Made by a program: the position numbers and the translations under genes
Notes under the pieces: generated by a model
Told to the model about the DNA's origin: nothing
The model's database searches: none
The model's input: the letters and a program-made list of their open reading frames with translations, nothing else
Assembly (NCBI RefSeq): GCF_002939885.1
Contig: NZ_MDED01000015.1
Location: 1 to 59,234 of the forward strand
Reading direction: 5' to 3'
From: Xanthomonas cucurbitae
GTDB lineage: Bacteria; Pseudomonadota; Gammaproteobacteria; Xanthomonadales; Xanthomonadaceae
Length of the DNA stretch: 59,234 nucleotides
Shown here: positions 1-8,703 of the stretch, piece after piece
Layout of the letters: every line of letters starts with the position of its first letter
Position numbering within the stretch: the first letter of the stretch is position 1

Positions 1-15
1 CAGGCTCATCAAGCA

Positions 16-48
16 AAAAAGGGAACGTGTTGAACACGTTCCCTTTTT
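16..48. terminator. Bidirectional intrinsic terminator
   Basis: A 10-bp stem (21-30 pairing with 34-43, loop TGA) is flanked by an A run (15-20) and a T run (44-48), so it can end transcription on either strand. It separates whatever lies left of the window from the following operon. Confidence 0.85.
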
Positions 49-343
49 ACTGGATCAGCTCCCCTCGGGGCTTAACTGACTGGCATTGGGCAATGCCGGG
101 CTTTTCCATTTGCGGCGGCGTTTTTGTACGCCGGAACGGGGCGGTGAACGTCGCCCATCCTTTTCAGGTCGTCGTCCGTTTCTACGTTGCGACTGAATCG
201 CCAGCACGGCGCGCGATCAGAAAATGCAGCGAAGCAGCCAATACCAATGGTCGCAGTTTTAGCGAGCATGACCCCGATCACTCACTGAACATCTTCCAGG
301 TCGGAAGTGAACCAATCGCGCCCGGATCGGTCACACTGGACCT
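49..343. other. Gene-free leader upstream of moxR
   Basis: No convincing coding sequence is seen here. The open frames lack family resemblance and a ribosome site. The stretch probably holds the promoter of the moxR-bat operon, but no clear -35/-10 pair could be picked by eye. Confidence 0.4.
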
Positions 344-1363
344 ATGAACGCACCGCCGCTCCTCCCCCCAGAAGCCGCTGCCGCGCCCGCCGAGGACCGG
401 CTGCATCGTCAATTCACCTCCCTGCGCGAGTCGCTGGCGCAGCGTATCGTCGGCCAGTCGGCGTTGGTCGAGCGACTGCTGATTGCCTTGCTGGCCGATG
501 GCCACCTGCTGGTCGAGGGCGCGCCCGGGCTGGCCAAGACCACGGCGATCCGTGCGCTGGCCTCGCGGCTGGAAGCGGATTTTGCGCGGGTGCAGTTCAC
601 CCCGGATCTGCTGCCGGCCGATCTGACCGGCACCGAGATCTGGCGCCCGCAGGACAGCCGGTTCGAATTCATGCCGGGGCCGATCTTCCATCCCATCCTG
701 TTGGCCGACGAGATCAACCGCGCGCCGGCCAAGGTGCAGTCGGCCCTGCTCGAGGCGATGGGCGAACGGCAGGTGACCGTGGGCCGGCACACCTATGCGC
801 TGCCGCAGCTATTCCTGGTGATGGCAACGCAGAACCCGATCGAGCAGGAAGGCACCTTTCCGCTACCCGAAGCGCAACTGGACCGCTTCCTGATGCATGT
901 GCGCATCGGATACCCGCAGGCCGACGCCGAGGCGGAGATCCTGCGCCTGGCCCGTGAGGCGGCGCGCGATACGCTGGAAAAACACGAGACCGTCTCCGAC
1001 AAGATTCCGCTGGAAGATGTGTTCGCGGCCCGGCGAGTGGTGCTGGATGTGCACCTGGCGCCGCAACTGGAACGGTATCTGATCGAGATCGTGCTCGCCT
1101 CGCGCGATGCACAGCGCTACGACCCTGCATTGGGGCGGCGCATCGCCTGGGGCGCCAGCCCGCGTGGCTCGATCGCGCTGGAGCGCTGCGCGCGTGCGCG
1201 TGCATGGCTGGCCGGGCGCGACTACGTGACGCCGGACGATATCCGCGCCATCGCTCCGGATGTGCTACGCCATCGCGTGTTGCCCAGCTACGAGGCGACT
1301 GCCGAAGGCTGGGATGGCGAGCGTCTGGTATCCGCCTTGCTGGAAAAGATCCCTCTGCCCTGA
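344..1363 (+). CDS. MoxR-family AAA+ ATPase
   Basis: A 339-residue AAA+ ATPase of the MoxR branch. These act as chaperone-like ATPases that work with von Willebrand A (VWA) proteins to mature or assemble envelope or metal-enzyme complexes. Visible motifs are Walker A GAPGLAKT (residues 59-66), Walker B LLADE (119-123), and the ATQNP and LDRF segments typical of the family. Length is normal. It is the first gene of a six-gene set (DUF58, DUF4381, two VWA proteins, BatD), the usual partner arrangement. The substrate complex in this organism is unknown. Confidence 0.95.
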   Translation: MNAPPLLPPEAAAAPAEDRLHRQFTSLRESLAQRIVGQSALVERLLIALLADGHLLVEGAPGLAKTTAIRALASRLEADFARVQFTPDLLPADLTGTEIWRPQDSRFEFMPGPIFHPILLADEINRAPAKVQSALLEAMGERQVTVGRHTYALPQLFLVMATQNPIEQEGTFPLPEAQLDRFLMHVRIGYPQADAEAEILRLAREAARDTLEKHETVSDKIPLEDVFAARRVVLDVHLAPQLERYLIEIVLASRDAQRYDPALGRRIAWGASPRGSIALERCARARAWLAGRDYVTPDDIRAIAPDVLRHRVLPSYEATAEGWDGERLVSALLEKIPLP

Positions 1364-1385
1364 TCGGGTAGCGCGTTGCCCAGGT

Positions 1386-2348
1386 ATGCCGTCCTCCCGC
1401 CCCACTCCGATGTCTTCGATGCCGTCTCCGCCCCCCGCACATCCCGCCTCGTCCGTTGCCGGCGACGGCCTGCGCCCGAGTCTTGCGGAGCTGATCGCAT
1501 TGCGTGGCACCGCGCTGCATCGCGGGCAACCCGGACGCGGCCGGCATGGCCTGGTGGGTCCGGTGCCGGCGACCACGCGTGGGCGCGGGATGGAATACGC
1601 CGAGTCGCGCGAGTACGTGGCGGGCGATGATGCACGGCATATCGACTGGCGCGTCACTGCGCGTACCGGGCGCGCGCATACCAAGTTGTTCCAGGCCGAG
1701 CGCGAGCGCTTGAGCCTGATCGTGGCCGACACCTCGCCGGCGCTCTTCTTCGGTACGCGGGTGCGCTACAAGTCGGTACAGGCGGCGCGCGCCGGGGCAG
1801 TGGCGGCGTGGCTGGCACAGCGACAGGGCGACCGCATCGCCGCCTTGCGCGGTACCTCCAGCGAAGCGCCGATTGCGCCGCGGTCGGGGCAGCGTGGCGT
1901 GTTGCCGGTGCTGGACGCCCTGGCGCGCTGGTACGCCCAGCCACCGTCCGGCGATGCCGGGCTGGAGGTCGCGCTGGACCATGCCGCGCGCCTGCTGCGT
2001 CCCGGTGCGCGGCTGACCGTACTGGCCGATGCGCGCAGTGCTAGCGCGATTTCCGTGACCCGGTGGTCCGGCCTGGCGCTGCATTACGAGGTGGTGGTGA
2101 TCGTGCTGGTCGATCCGCTGGAGCTGTCGCCACCGGCGCGCGCGCTGAGTTTCGATGTGCGCGGCGAACGCATTGCGCTGGACCTGGCCAGCCAGTCCGC
2201 GCGCGCGCGCTGGCAGGCCGAGTTCGTCGCGCCCGTGGAACATCTGGCCGCACTGCTGCGAGCACGCGGCGTGCGCCTGCATCGCCTGTCCACCGAGGAT
2301 GCCAGCGATGCCTGGCTGGGTGGCGGCCCACCCGTGCGGGGCGCATGA
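1386..2348 (+). CDS. DUF58 domain protein
   Basis: A 320-residue protein carrying the DUF58 signature (YVAGDD, then HIDWRVTAR), which is almost always encoded next to moxR and is thought to have a VWA-like fold. I chose the ATG at 1386. The open frame extends upstream into moxR, but that part reads as nonsense; ATGs at 1410 and 1419 are alternatives. The stop overlaps the next start as ATGA (2345-2348), implying translational coupling. Its biochemical role is not established; it presumably bridges the ATPase and the VWA proteins. Confidence 0.9.
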   Translation: MPSSRPTPMSSMPSPPPAHPASSVAGDGLRPSLAELIALRGTALHRGQPGRGRHGLVGPVPATTRGRGMEYAESREYVAGDDARHIDWRVTARTGRAHTKLFQAERERLSLIVADTSPALFFGTRVRYKSVQAARAGAVAAWLAQRQGDRIAALRGTSSEAPIAPRSGQRGVLPVLDALARWYAQPPSGDAGLEVALDHAARLLRPGARLTVLADARSASAISVTRWSGLALHYEVVVIVLVDPLELSPPARALSFDVRGERIALDLASQSARARWQAEFVAPVEHLAALLRARGVRLHRLSTEDASDAWLGGGPPVRGA

Positions 2349-2812
2349 CGATGGCACCGCAATCGCTGCCACTGCGTGATGTGCACCTGCCGCCGTCGCC
2401 GGGCTGGTGGCCGCTGGCGCCGGGCTGGTGGCTGGTCATCGCGGTTGTCGCGCTGGTGGTGGCCGGTGCTTGGTTCTGGTGGTGGCGCCGTCGCCGCCAG
2501 CAACGCCGCTGGTTGGCGGCGTTCGATACCGAGCTGCGCCGCGCGGCGACGCCGGCGCAGCGCCTGGCAACGCTGTCGGCGTTGCTGCGACGTGCCGCGC
2601 GCACGGTGGATGCAAACGCCGACCGCCTGCAGGGCGAGGCATGGCTGCAGTTCCTGGACGGCCGCAAGCGCAAGGCGCAGGCGTTTTCGCAGGGGCCGGG
2701 CCGCGCGCTGCTGGAAGGTGGTTTCCAGCGCACGCCGGCGGTGGCCGACATCGAGGCCGTCCAGGCGCTGGTGCGGCAACGCTTCCTGTCGCTGATGCGG
2801 GGGCGGCGATGA
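2345..2812 (+). CDS. DUF4381 membrane protein
   Basis: A 155-residue protein with a short N-terminal segment, one strong transmembrane helix rich in Val, Ala and Trp (about residues 23-40), a basic stop-transfer stretch (WWRRRRQQRR), then a cytoplasmic helical domain. This matches DUF4381 proteins of Bat operons. Start and stop overlap both neighbours by ATGA (2345-2348 and 2809-2812), so the genes are probably made in fixed ratio. An ATG at 2351 is an alternative start. Function is unknown beyond the Bat context. Confidence 0.88.
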   Translation: MTMAPQSLPLRDVHLPPSPGWWPLAPGWWLVIAVVALVVAGAWFWWWRRRRQQRRWLAAFDTELRRAATPAQRLATLSALLRRAARTVDANADRLQGEAWLQFLDGRKRKAQAFSQGPGRALLEGGFQRTPAVADIEAVQALVRQRFLSLMRGRR

Positions 2813-3816
2813 ACTGGCTGCAGTGGTCGCAATGGCAGGACGCGCTGGCGCAGTGCGCCTGGCCGTGGGCGTGGTGGCTGATGCCGCTGCCGCTGCTGAT
2901 GCGGTTCTGGCCGCGCCGCGCCGCCGATGCGGCGGCATTGCGCGTGCCGTATGCCGATCAACTACGCGCGGTCGCGCAGGCGCAGCGTGTGCCCGCGCTT
3001 CGCATGCCGCGCTGGTTGGCCTGGCTGGGCTGGTTCCTGCTGTGCGCCGCGTTGGCGCGCCCGCAGCAATTGGGAGAGGTCATCCAGCCGCCGCGTGAGG
3101 CGCGGCAGATGATGCTGGCGGTGGACCTGTCCGGCAGCATGAGCGAGCCGGACATGGTGCTGGGCGGCAACGTGGTGGACCGCCTGACTGCGGCCAAGGC
3201 GGTGCTGTCGGATTTTCTTGATCGGCGCGATGGCGACCGCGTCGGCCTGTTGGTGTTCGGACAGCGCGCCTATGCGCTGACTCCGCTGACCACGGACCTG
3301 ACGTCCGTGCGCGACCAACTGGCCGACAGCGTGGTTGGGCTGGCCGGGCGCGAGACCGCCATCGGCGATGCCATTGCGCTGTCGGTCAAGCGGCTGCGCG
3401 AGCAGCCACAGGGCCAGCGCGTGGTGGTGCTGCTTACCGACGGCGTCAACACCGCCGGCGTCTTGAATCCCTTGAAGGCGGCCGAACTGGCCAAGGCCGA
3501 AGGGGTGCGCGTGCACACGATTGCCTTCGGTGGCAGTGGCGGCTATTCCTTGTTCGGCGTACCGATTCCGGCCGGCGGCAATGACGATATCGATGAGCAG
3601 GGGCTGCGCAAGATCGCCGAGCAGACGGGCGGGCGCTTCTTCCGCGCCCGCGATACCGCCGAGCTGGCCGGAATCTACACCGAGCTCGATCGCCTGGAGC
3701 CGGTGAAGGCGCTGGGCCCGTCGGTGCAGCCACGCGTGGAGCGCTACTACTGGCCGCTGGGTGCGGCCCTGATGGTGGCGTTGCTGGCGTTCGTGTTGCC
3801 ACGGAGATGGCAATGA
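2809..3816 (+). CDS. batA: VWA-domain protein BatA
   Basis: A 335-residue inner-membrane protein: two N-terminal hydrophobic segments (about 15-33 and 69-82), a VWA domain with an intact metal-ion adhesion motif DLSGS (D106, S108, S110), and a C-terminal membrane helix. This is the BatA layout, with the VWA domain facing the periplasm. The start at 2809 overlaps the upstream stop. BatA proteins have been tied to aerotolerance and envelope stress, and the MoxR ATPase is the expected partner. Confidence 0.9.
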   Translation: MNWLQWSQWQDALAQCAWPWAWWLMPLPLLMRFWPRRAADAAALRVPYADQLRAVAQAQRVPALRMPRWLAWLGWFLLCAALARPQQLGEVIQPPREARQMMLAVDLSGSMSEPDMVLGGNVVDRLTAAKAVLSDFLDRRDGDRVGLLVFGQRAYALTPLTTDLTSVRDQLADSVVGLAGRETAIGDAIALSVKRLREQPQGQRVVVLLTDGVNTAGVLNPLKAAELAKAEGVRVHTIAFGGSGGYSLFGVPIPAGGNDDIDEQGLRKIAEQTGGRFFRARDTAELAGIYTELDRLEPVKALGPSVQPRVERYYWPLGAALMVALLAFVLPRRWQ

Positions 3817-5627
3817 CGGTGCTGACCAGCCCACTCGCCGCATTGCATCTCCTGCGTCCGGACTGGCTGTGGGCGCTGATGGCGATCGTGCCGGCGGCGG
3901 TGCTGTGGCAATTGCGTCGCCGCAGCGCAAACGCATGGCGGCAGAGCGTGGATGCGCATCTATTGCCTGGCTTGCTGGTCGCCGGTGGCCGACGCGGGTG
4001 GCTGGGCTTCGTGCTGGCCGCCTTGACCTACGCGCTTGCGGTGGTGGCGATGAGCGGGCCCAGCTGGCGGCAGACCGAGCGCCCGGTGTTTCATTCGAGC
4101 ATGCCCCTGGTGATGGTGCTGGATCTGTCCTCCAGCAGCAATGCAACCGATCTGCCGCCATCGCGGCTGCTGCAGGCGCGCGCGAAGCTGGCCACGCTGC
4201 TGCGCAAGCGCGCCGGCGGCGATGTCGCGCTGCTGGTGTATGCCGGCGAAAGCTTTACCGTCGCCCCGTTGACCGAAGACGCCAGCAATGTGGCCCTGTT
4301 TCTGGACGCGCTCTCGCCATCGGTGATGCCGGTGGATGGCAAACGCGCCGACCGCGCCATCGATGCGGCGACTCGCCTGCTGCAACAGGCCGGCTTCAAG
4401 CAGGGCGAGATCCTGCTGCTGAGCGATGGCGCGGACGGTTCGGCAGAAAGTGCGGCGCGCACTGCGCGTGCGCGAGGCTTCCGCGTGTCGGCCCTGGGCG
4501 TGGGCGGTGCGCGCGGCGCTGCCTATCGCACCGCAGGTGGCGAGATCGCGCAGGCACGCCTGGACGAATCCGCTCTGCGCGATTTGGCCAGTCAGGGCGG
4601 CGGGCGCTATGCGCGAATCACGCCCGATGATGCGGATCTGCAGGCGCTGGGCGTGCTCGATCCCGCGCAACAGTCGTTGGCCGAAGAGACCGCCGACGCC
4701 AACGGCGGCAAGACCTGGCTGGACGAAGGCTATTGGCTGGTGCTGCCGGTGATGGCGCTGGCATTGCTTGCATTCCGTCGGCGTGCGGTGGTGGCACTGC
4801 TGGCGCTGGTGTGTGTCCTGCCGCTGGCCCAGCCTGCACGGGCAGCCGATGGCACGCTGTGGCAACGCGCCGACCAGGTACAGCAGCAACGCCTGGATGT
4901 TGGCGTGCAAGCCTACCGGCGCGGTGATTTCGCCGCCGCGCAAAAAGCCTTCGAACGCGTGCCGACCGACGAAGGTCTCTACAACCTCGGTAATGCACTG
5001 GCACGGCAAGGCCGCTACGACGAGGCGATTGCGGCCTACGATCGCGCGCTCGAGCACCATCCGAACCAGGCCGATGCCATCGCCAATCGCGCTGCGGTCG
5101 ATGCAGCGCGCAAGCGGCAGCAGCAGGGCAACAAGGACGGGCAGGGCAAGTCCAAGGATCAGAATCCATCGGGGCAGGACAAGGCCGGCCAGAACCCGCA
5201 GAACACTCGGGGCGCGGGCCAGAATGGACAGCAGCCGCAGGACGCGCAAGGCAATCAGGAGGGCAAGGATCCATCGTCTGCCCCGTCTGGGTCGCAGGAT
5301 GGAAAGACGCAGGCCCCGCAGTCCAGCGATGGCAAGGGCGAGCCGAACACGCAGGACGCAGCACCGCAGTCGGCCGACGCCAAGGCGCAACAACAGGCCG
5401 ACCAAGCGCAGCGCCGCAAGATGCAGCAGGCCATGGCGCAGGCCGGCGACAAGGGCGCCGATGCCAAGGGCAGGGCGGAAGCGGCAGTGGCGGACGAAAC
5501 GCCGGAACAACGCGAACAGCGCCAGGCGGTGGAGGCATGGTTGCGGCGGGTACCGGACGATCCGGGCAGCCTGCTGCGGACCAAATTCAGGCTGGAATAC
5601 GAACGCAGGCAACGGGACGGACGATGA
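3813..5627 (+). CDS. VWA-TPR protein, BatB/BatC fusion
   Basis: A 604-residue protein joining a membrane-anchored VWA domain (BatB-like) to tetratricopeptide repeats (about 350-430) and a long tail rich in Gln, Gly, Asn and Lys (about 430-560), the BatC part. The MIDAS-like motif is DLSSS (from D104). I prefer the ATG at 3813 over 3807: it forms ATGA with the batA stop, as elsewhere in the operon, and GGAG at 3803-3806 is then 6 nt away instead of abutting the codon. In many bacteria BatB and BatC are separate genes. Confidence 0.9.
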   Translation: MTVLTSPLAALHLLRPDWLWALMAIVPAAVLWQLRRRSANAWRQSVDAHLLPGLLVAGGRRGWLGFVLAALTYALAVVAMSGPSWRQTERPVFHSSMPLVMVLDLSSSSNATDLPPSRLLQARAKLATLLRKRAGGDVALLVYAGESFTVAPLTEDASNVALFLDALSPSVMPVDGKRADRAIDAATRLLQQAGFKQGEILLLSDGADGSAESAARTARARGFRVSALGVGGARGAAYRTAGGEIAQARLDESALRDLASQGGGRYARITPDDADLQALGVLDPAQQSLAEETADANGGKTWLDEGYWLVLPVMALALLAFRRRAVVALLALVCVLPLAQPARAADGTLWQRADQVQQQRLDVGVQAYRRGDFAAAQKAFERVPTDEGLYNLGNALARQGRYDEAIAAYDRALEHHPNQADAIANRAAVDAARKRQQQGNKDGQGKSKDQNPSGQDKAGQNPQNTRGAGQNGQQPQDAQGNQEGKDPSSAPSGSQDGKTQAPQSSDGKGEPNTQDAAPQSADAKAQQQADQAQRRKMQQAMAQAGDKGADAKGRAEAAVADETPEQREQRQAVEAWLRRVPDDPGSLLRTKFRLEYERRQRDGR

Positions 5628-7357
5628 TCGGCACATACCATTTGCGCCGTGTGGCGATCGGCATGCTGAGCAGCGCCGCGCTGGTGTTCTGCGCACCGCT
5701 GGGCGCGGTGACGCGCGCCTGGCTGGACCGCGACAGCGTCAATGCCGGTGATGCGGTGACGTTGAACATCGAAACCGATCAGCGCGGTGTCGATCCGGAC
5801 TACGCGCCATTGCGCAATGACTTCGCACTGGGCGCCAAGAGCGCCAACCAGCAGATGCAGGTGGCCAACGGTGGGGTGACGGTCCGCGCGTTGTTTGGCG
5901 TGGTGCTGACGCCGCGCAAGAGCGGTGCGTTGATCGTGCCGGCGATTCGCGTCGGCGGCGAGCGCACCGAGCCGCTGCGGTTGCAGGTGGTGGGCTCGGC
6001 GAGCGATGCCGCAGACAGTGGCGCTGGCGCCGCAAGCGGGCCAAGTGCGGCGCAGGGCAACGAAGAGGCCTTCGTCCAGACCCAGGTGGACGACCCGCAG
6101 CCCTTCGTGCAGCAAAGCGTAGGCGTGGTGGTGCGCCTGTATTACGCCAACCAGCTGGCCTCCGGCGAGCTGGATCTGGAAGCGCCCGATGGCGCATCGC
6201 TGCAACGCATTGGCGATGACGTCAGTTCGGTCAAGCTGGTCAACGGGCGTCAATACAACGTGGTGGAGCGGCGCTACCTGCTGGTGCCCGAGCGCAGCGG
6301 GCGTCTGCTGCTGCCCTCGGCGCGCTTCACTGGCCGTGCCGTGGGCGGTTTCTTCGACGATTACTTCGGCCGTGGCAACGGCGAGCTGAGCGCGCGCAGT
6401 GCCAGCATTGCGCTGCAGGTGCGGGCGCAGCCGGCCAACGCGCCGCAACCGTGGTTGCCGCTGCGCAGCCTGCAGTTGCGCTACACAGCCACCCCGCAGC
6501 GCGCCACTGCCGGCGAGGCCGCGCAGTTCGTGGTGGAGGCCAGTGCACGTGGCGCCACGCAGGCACAGTTCCCGGACCTGCCCACGCCGAGCGTGCCGGA
6601 TGCACAGGTGTTTGCCGAACCGCCGCAGTACGACGAACGGTTTGTGGACGGTTCGCCGCAGTTGCGGGTGACGCGTCGTTATTCGGTGGTCCCCAATCGC
6701 GCCGGGCAACTGGTCATCCCGGGGCTGCAGTTAGCGTGGTGGGACGTCACCGTCGCCGAAGCGCGCACCACGACGTTGCCGGACATCATATTGAAGGTGG
6801 CACCCGGTAGCGGCGCTTTTGCAGTCCCCGCCAGTGCGCCAGCACCCAGCCAGCCGACCAACGTCACCGCCCCCCTCGCCGACAACGCGACGCTGCAACG
6901 ATGGCAGTCGGCGCCGCCACCTTGGGGCTGGATCGGTCTGGCCGCCGGGTTTGCAGCGCTCTGGATCGCAACCCTGCTCTGGGCGCTGCGGCGGCGATCC
7001 GGTGTAGGGACGGCATCGCGCCCGGCAGGGGGAGTAGCGCAGGCCTCGGGTCGACGCGCTGCGCGTGGCGTGGCTGAATTGCATCGCGCCCTGGATACCG
7101 GCGGCATGGACGATATCGCGACTGTACTGTGTAGCATGGCCGGTGTTGCCGAGATGGATGGCGTGCTGGCTGCGTTGGACGATCCCACCCAGCGTGCCGC
7201 CGTGGTCCGCATGCAGCGGGCCCGTTGGGGTGGCGATGGTGATGTGACCGCTGCCCGCGCCGCCTTGCGTGAGGCGTTTGCCAAGGGGCCGCGTTGGCGC
7301 AATGCCAGCGCGGCAGAGCCGGACGTGTTGGCGCCGTTGTATCCGCCAGCGCCCTGA
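5624..7357 (+). CDS. batD: BatD family protein
   Basis: A 577-residue exported membrane protein: N-terminal signal sequence (about 1-27), a long region of immunoglobulin-like beta structure, one transmembrane helix near residue 440 (IGLAAGFAALWIATLLWAL), and a cytoplasmic tail. This is the BatD (oxygen tolerance) layout. ATG at 5624 overlaps the previous stop by ATGA. It is the last gene of the moxR-bat operon. Its molecular activity is not known; it likely scaffolds the VWA proteins on the periplasmic side. Confidence 0.88.
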   Translation: MIGTYHLRRVAIGMLSSAALVFCAPLGAVTRAWLDRDSVNAGDAVTLNIETDQRGVDPDYAPLRNDFALGAKSANQQMQVANGGVTVRALFGVVLTPRKSGALIVPAIRVGGERTEPLRLQVVGSASDAADSGAGAASGPSAAQGNEEAFVQTQVDDPQPFVQQSVGVVVRLYYANQLASGELDLEAPDGASLQRIGDDVSSVKLVNGRQYNVVERRYLLVPERSGRLLLPSARFTGRAVGGFFDDYFGRGNGELSARSASIALQVRAQPANAPQPWLPLRSLQLRYTATPQRATAGEAAQFVVEASARGATQAQFPDLPTPSVPDAQVFAEPPQYDERFVDGSPQLRVTRRYSVVPNRAGQLVIPGLQLAWWDVTVAEARTTTLPDIILKVAPGSGAFAVPASAPAPSQPTNVTAPLADNATLQRWQSAPPPWGWIGLAAGFAALWIATLLWALRRRSGVGTASRPAGGVAQASGRRAARGVAELHRALDTGGMDDIATVLCSMAGVAEMDGVLAALDDPTQRAAVVRMQRARWGGDGDVTAARAALREAFAKGPRWRNASAAEPDVLAPLYPPAP

Positions 7358-7458
7358 TCGGCGGCTAGACGACTGCCATCGCCGCGCGGCTCTCTGGATC
7401 TTGCGCAGGCACGAAGTCTTGAGGGACGCGCGCAATCACGGGTTGCCGATCCTGGCAG

Positions 7459-7773
7459 TTATTGCCGGGGAACAGGCGCTTCGAGTGACGCGATGCCGTC
7501 GACGATGACGATGTGTGCACTACAACATCCGTCTCGTTGCGCTTTTGCCTGTTGATACGCCTCGGAGTGGTAACACGCTTGCGCCGTGGCGAAATCCTCG
7601 AATTCGATGACGACGTGCCGCTGTAACTCCTGGCCCTCCAGCGTGACCGATGGTCCGCCGCGCGCCAGGAATCTGGCTCCGTACTGGGCAAAGGCCGCCG
7701 GTGCCAAACTCATGTAGTTCTGGTAGTTGTGCGGATCCAGAACGGTGACGTGGGCAATCCAGTAAGCCGCCAT
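7459..7773 (-). CDS. DUF1330 family protein
   Basis: A 104-residue protein of the DUF1330 family, small dimeric ferredoxin-like barrels (EthD-like fold) of unknown reaction. Features include the N-terminal 'YWIAHVTVLD' and the mid-part 'VVIEFEDFATAQACYHS.EY', both typical. It shares TGATG with the stop of the GntR gene at 7773-7775, so the two form a minus-strand operon. Its place beside a flavin-monooxygenase catabolic run suggests a small isomerase, decyclase or stabilising protein for an unstable intermediate; this is inference only. Confidence 0.85.
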   Translation of the reverse strand: MAAYWIAHVTVLDPHNYQNYMSLAPAAFAQYGARFLARGGPSVTLEGQELQRHVVIEFEDFATAQACYHSEAYQQAKAQRDGCCSAHIVIVDGIASLEAPVPRQ

Positions 7774-8444
7774 CAGCGGGGTTCTCCTTCAAGAAGGGTG
7801 TATGCGATGGCTTGGGCTTCCCTGATGTGTTCGGCCACCCGATCGCGCGCAGCGGCGTCATCGCGCTGTACACAAATTGCCTCGCAGATCGCACGAATTC
7901 GTTCGAATCCGGTTTTCTCTCGTGCCGTGTGGGTCATCGTCATCGCACGCAGGCGACTGATACGGCCATTGAGGCGCTGGACAATTTCCCACGCGATAGG
8001 GTTGTTGCCTACTCGAAAGATGGTCTCGTACAAGGCAGACAATGCTTCAAGTACGTTTGCGATTTCGGGTGAATCGTACGACAGCCGGAGCCGTTCAAGC
8101 GCCTGCATGATGTCACTGGCCGATTCATCGGTGAGGTTTCGCACGCAGTCGGCGACGGCCGCCTGCTCCATCACCATGCGGATCCGGTAGACCTGGTTGG
8201 CCACATTCCAGTTGAGCACGGCAACGATCGGGCCTTTTTGAGGAAGTATCTCAACCAGCCCTTCGGCCTGCAGGTAGCGGATGACCTCACGCACCACCGA
8301 ACGGCTTACACCCAGCTGTTCGCACAAGGTGCGTTCCACCAGCCGTGCCCCCGACGGGAAATAGCCTGTGATGATCGCGTTGCGCAATTTCTCCTGGCAT
8401 TTCTCCCGAAGTGTCACCGGGGTGTGGTCGATTCTCAGATTCAT
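7773..8444 (-). CDS. GntR-family (FCD) transcriptional regulator
   Basis: A 223-residue regulator with an N-terminal winged helix (about residues 12-75, ending in YLQAEGLVEILPQKG) and an all-helical C-terminal FCD ligand domain with metal-binding type residues. FCD regulators usually sense organic acids or related catabolites. It is divergent from the catabolic run that starts at 8704, the standard geometry for a local repressor of that run and of itself. A candidate operator lies at 8645-8658. Confidence 0.92.
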   Translation of the reverse strand: MNLRIDHTPVTLREKCQEKLRNAIITGYFPSGARLVERTLCEQLGVSRSVVREVIRYLQAEGLVEILPQKGPIVAVLNWNVANQVYRIRMVMEQAAVADCVRNLTDESASDIMQALERLRLSYDSPEIANVLEALSALYETIFRVGNNPIAWEIVQRLNGRISRLRAMTMTHTAREKTGFERIRAICEAICVQRDDAAARDRVAEHIREAQAIAYTLLEGEPR

Positions 8445-8644
8445 GATGGTTGGTGCTTCCTCTCAGCTGGCCGTCGCGCATGTCGGGCCGATCTCGTCGC
8501 GTTCCAGCGTCTTTGCTATTCAAACACGAATGATGAATAGCAGGCTCGGAAGACTCCGTCGATGCTGTCCGCCGAAGATCGAAAATGAATACGGATAGGT
8601 GTTTTGCAAGCCGTTTTCTAGGCATGCTACCGTCCGTTTCACTA

Positions 8645-8658
8645 GTATACCAACATAC
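8645..8658. promoter_or_regulatory. Candidate GntR operator
   Basis: GTAT (8645-8648) and ATAC (8655-8658) form an inverted repeat with a 6-nt spacer, inside an AT-richer island between the divergent gntR and AA_synth genes. Half-sites of this type are common for FCD-type GntR proteins. Chosen by eye; no experimental support. Confidence 0.35.
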
Positions 8659-8703
8659 GGTACTCCAAAAGATGTCGCCGCTCCGCACACCAGGAAGTTC
8701 TCT

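Noticed and set aside
27..347. 106-codon plus-strand frame at the left edge
   Set aside because: It starts inside the terminator hairpin and shows no family resemblance.
714..2372. Long minus-strand open frame opposite moxR and DUF58
   Set aside because: Antisense shadow of well-recognised plus-strand genes in GC-rich DNA; no domain or ribosome site.
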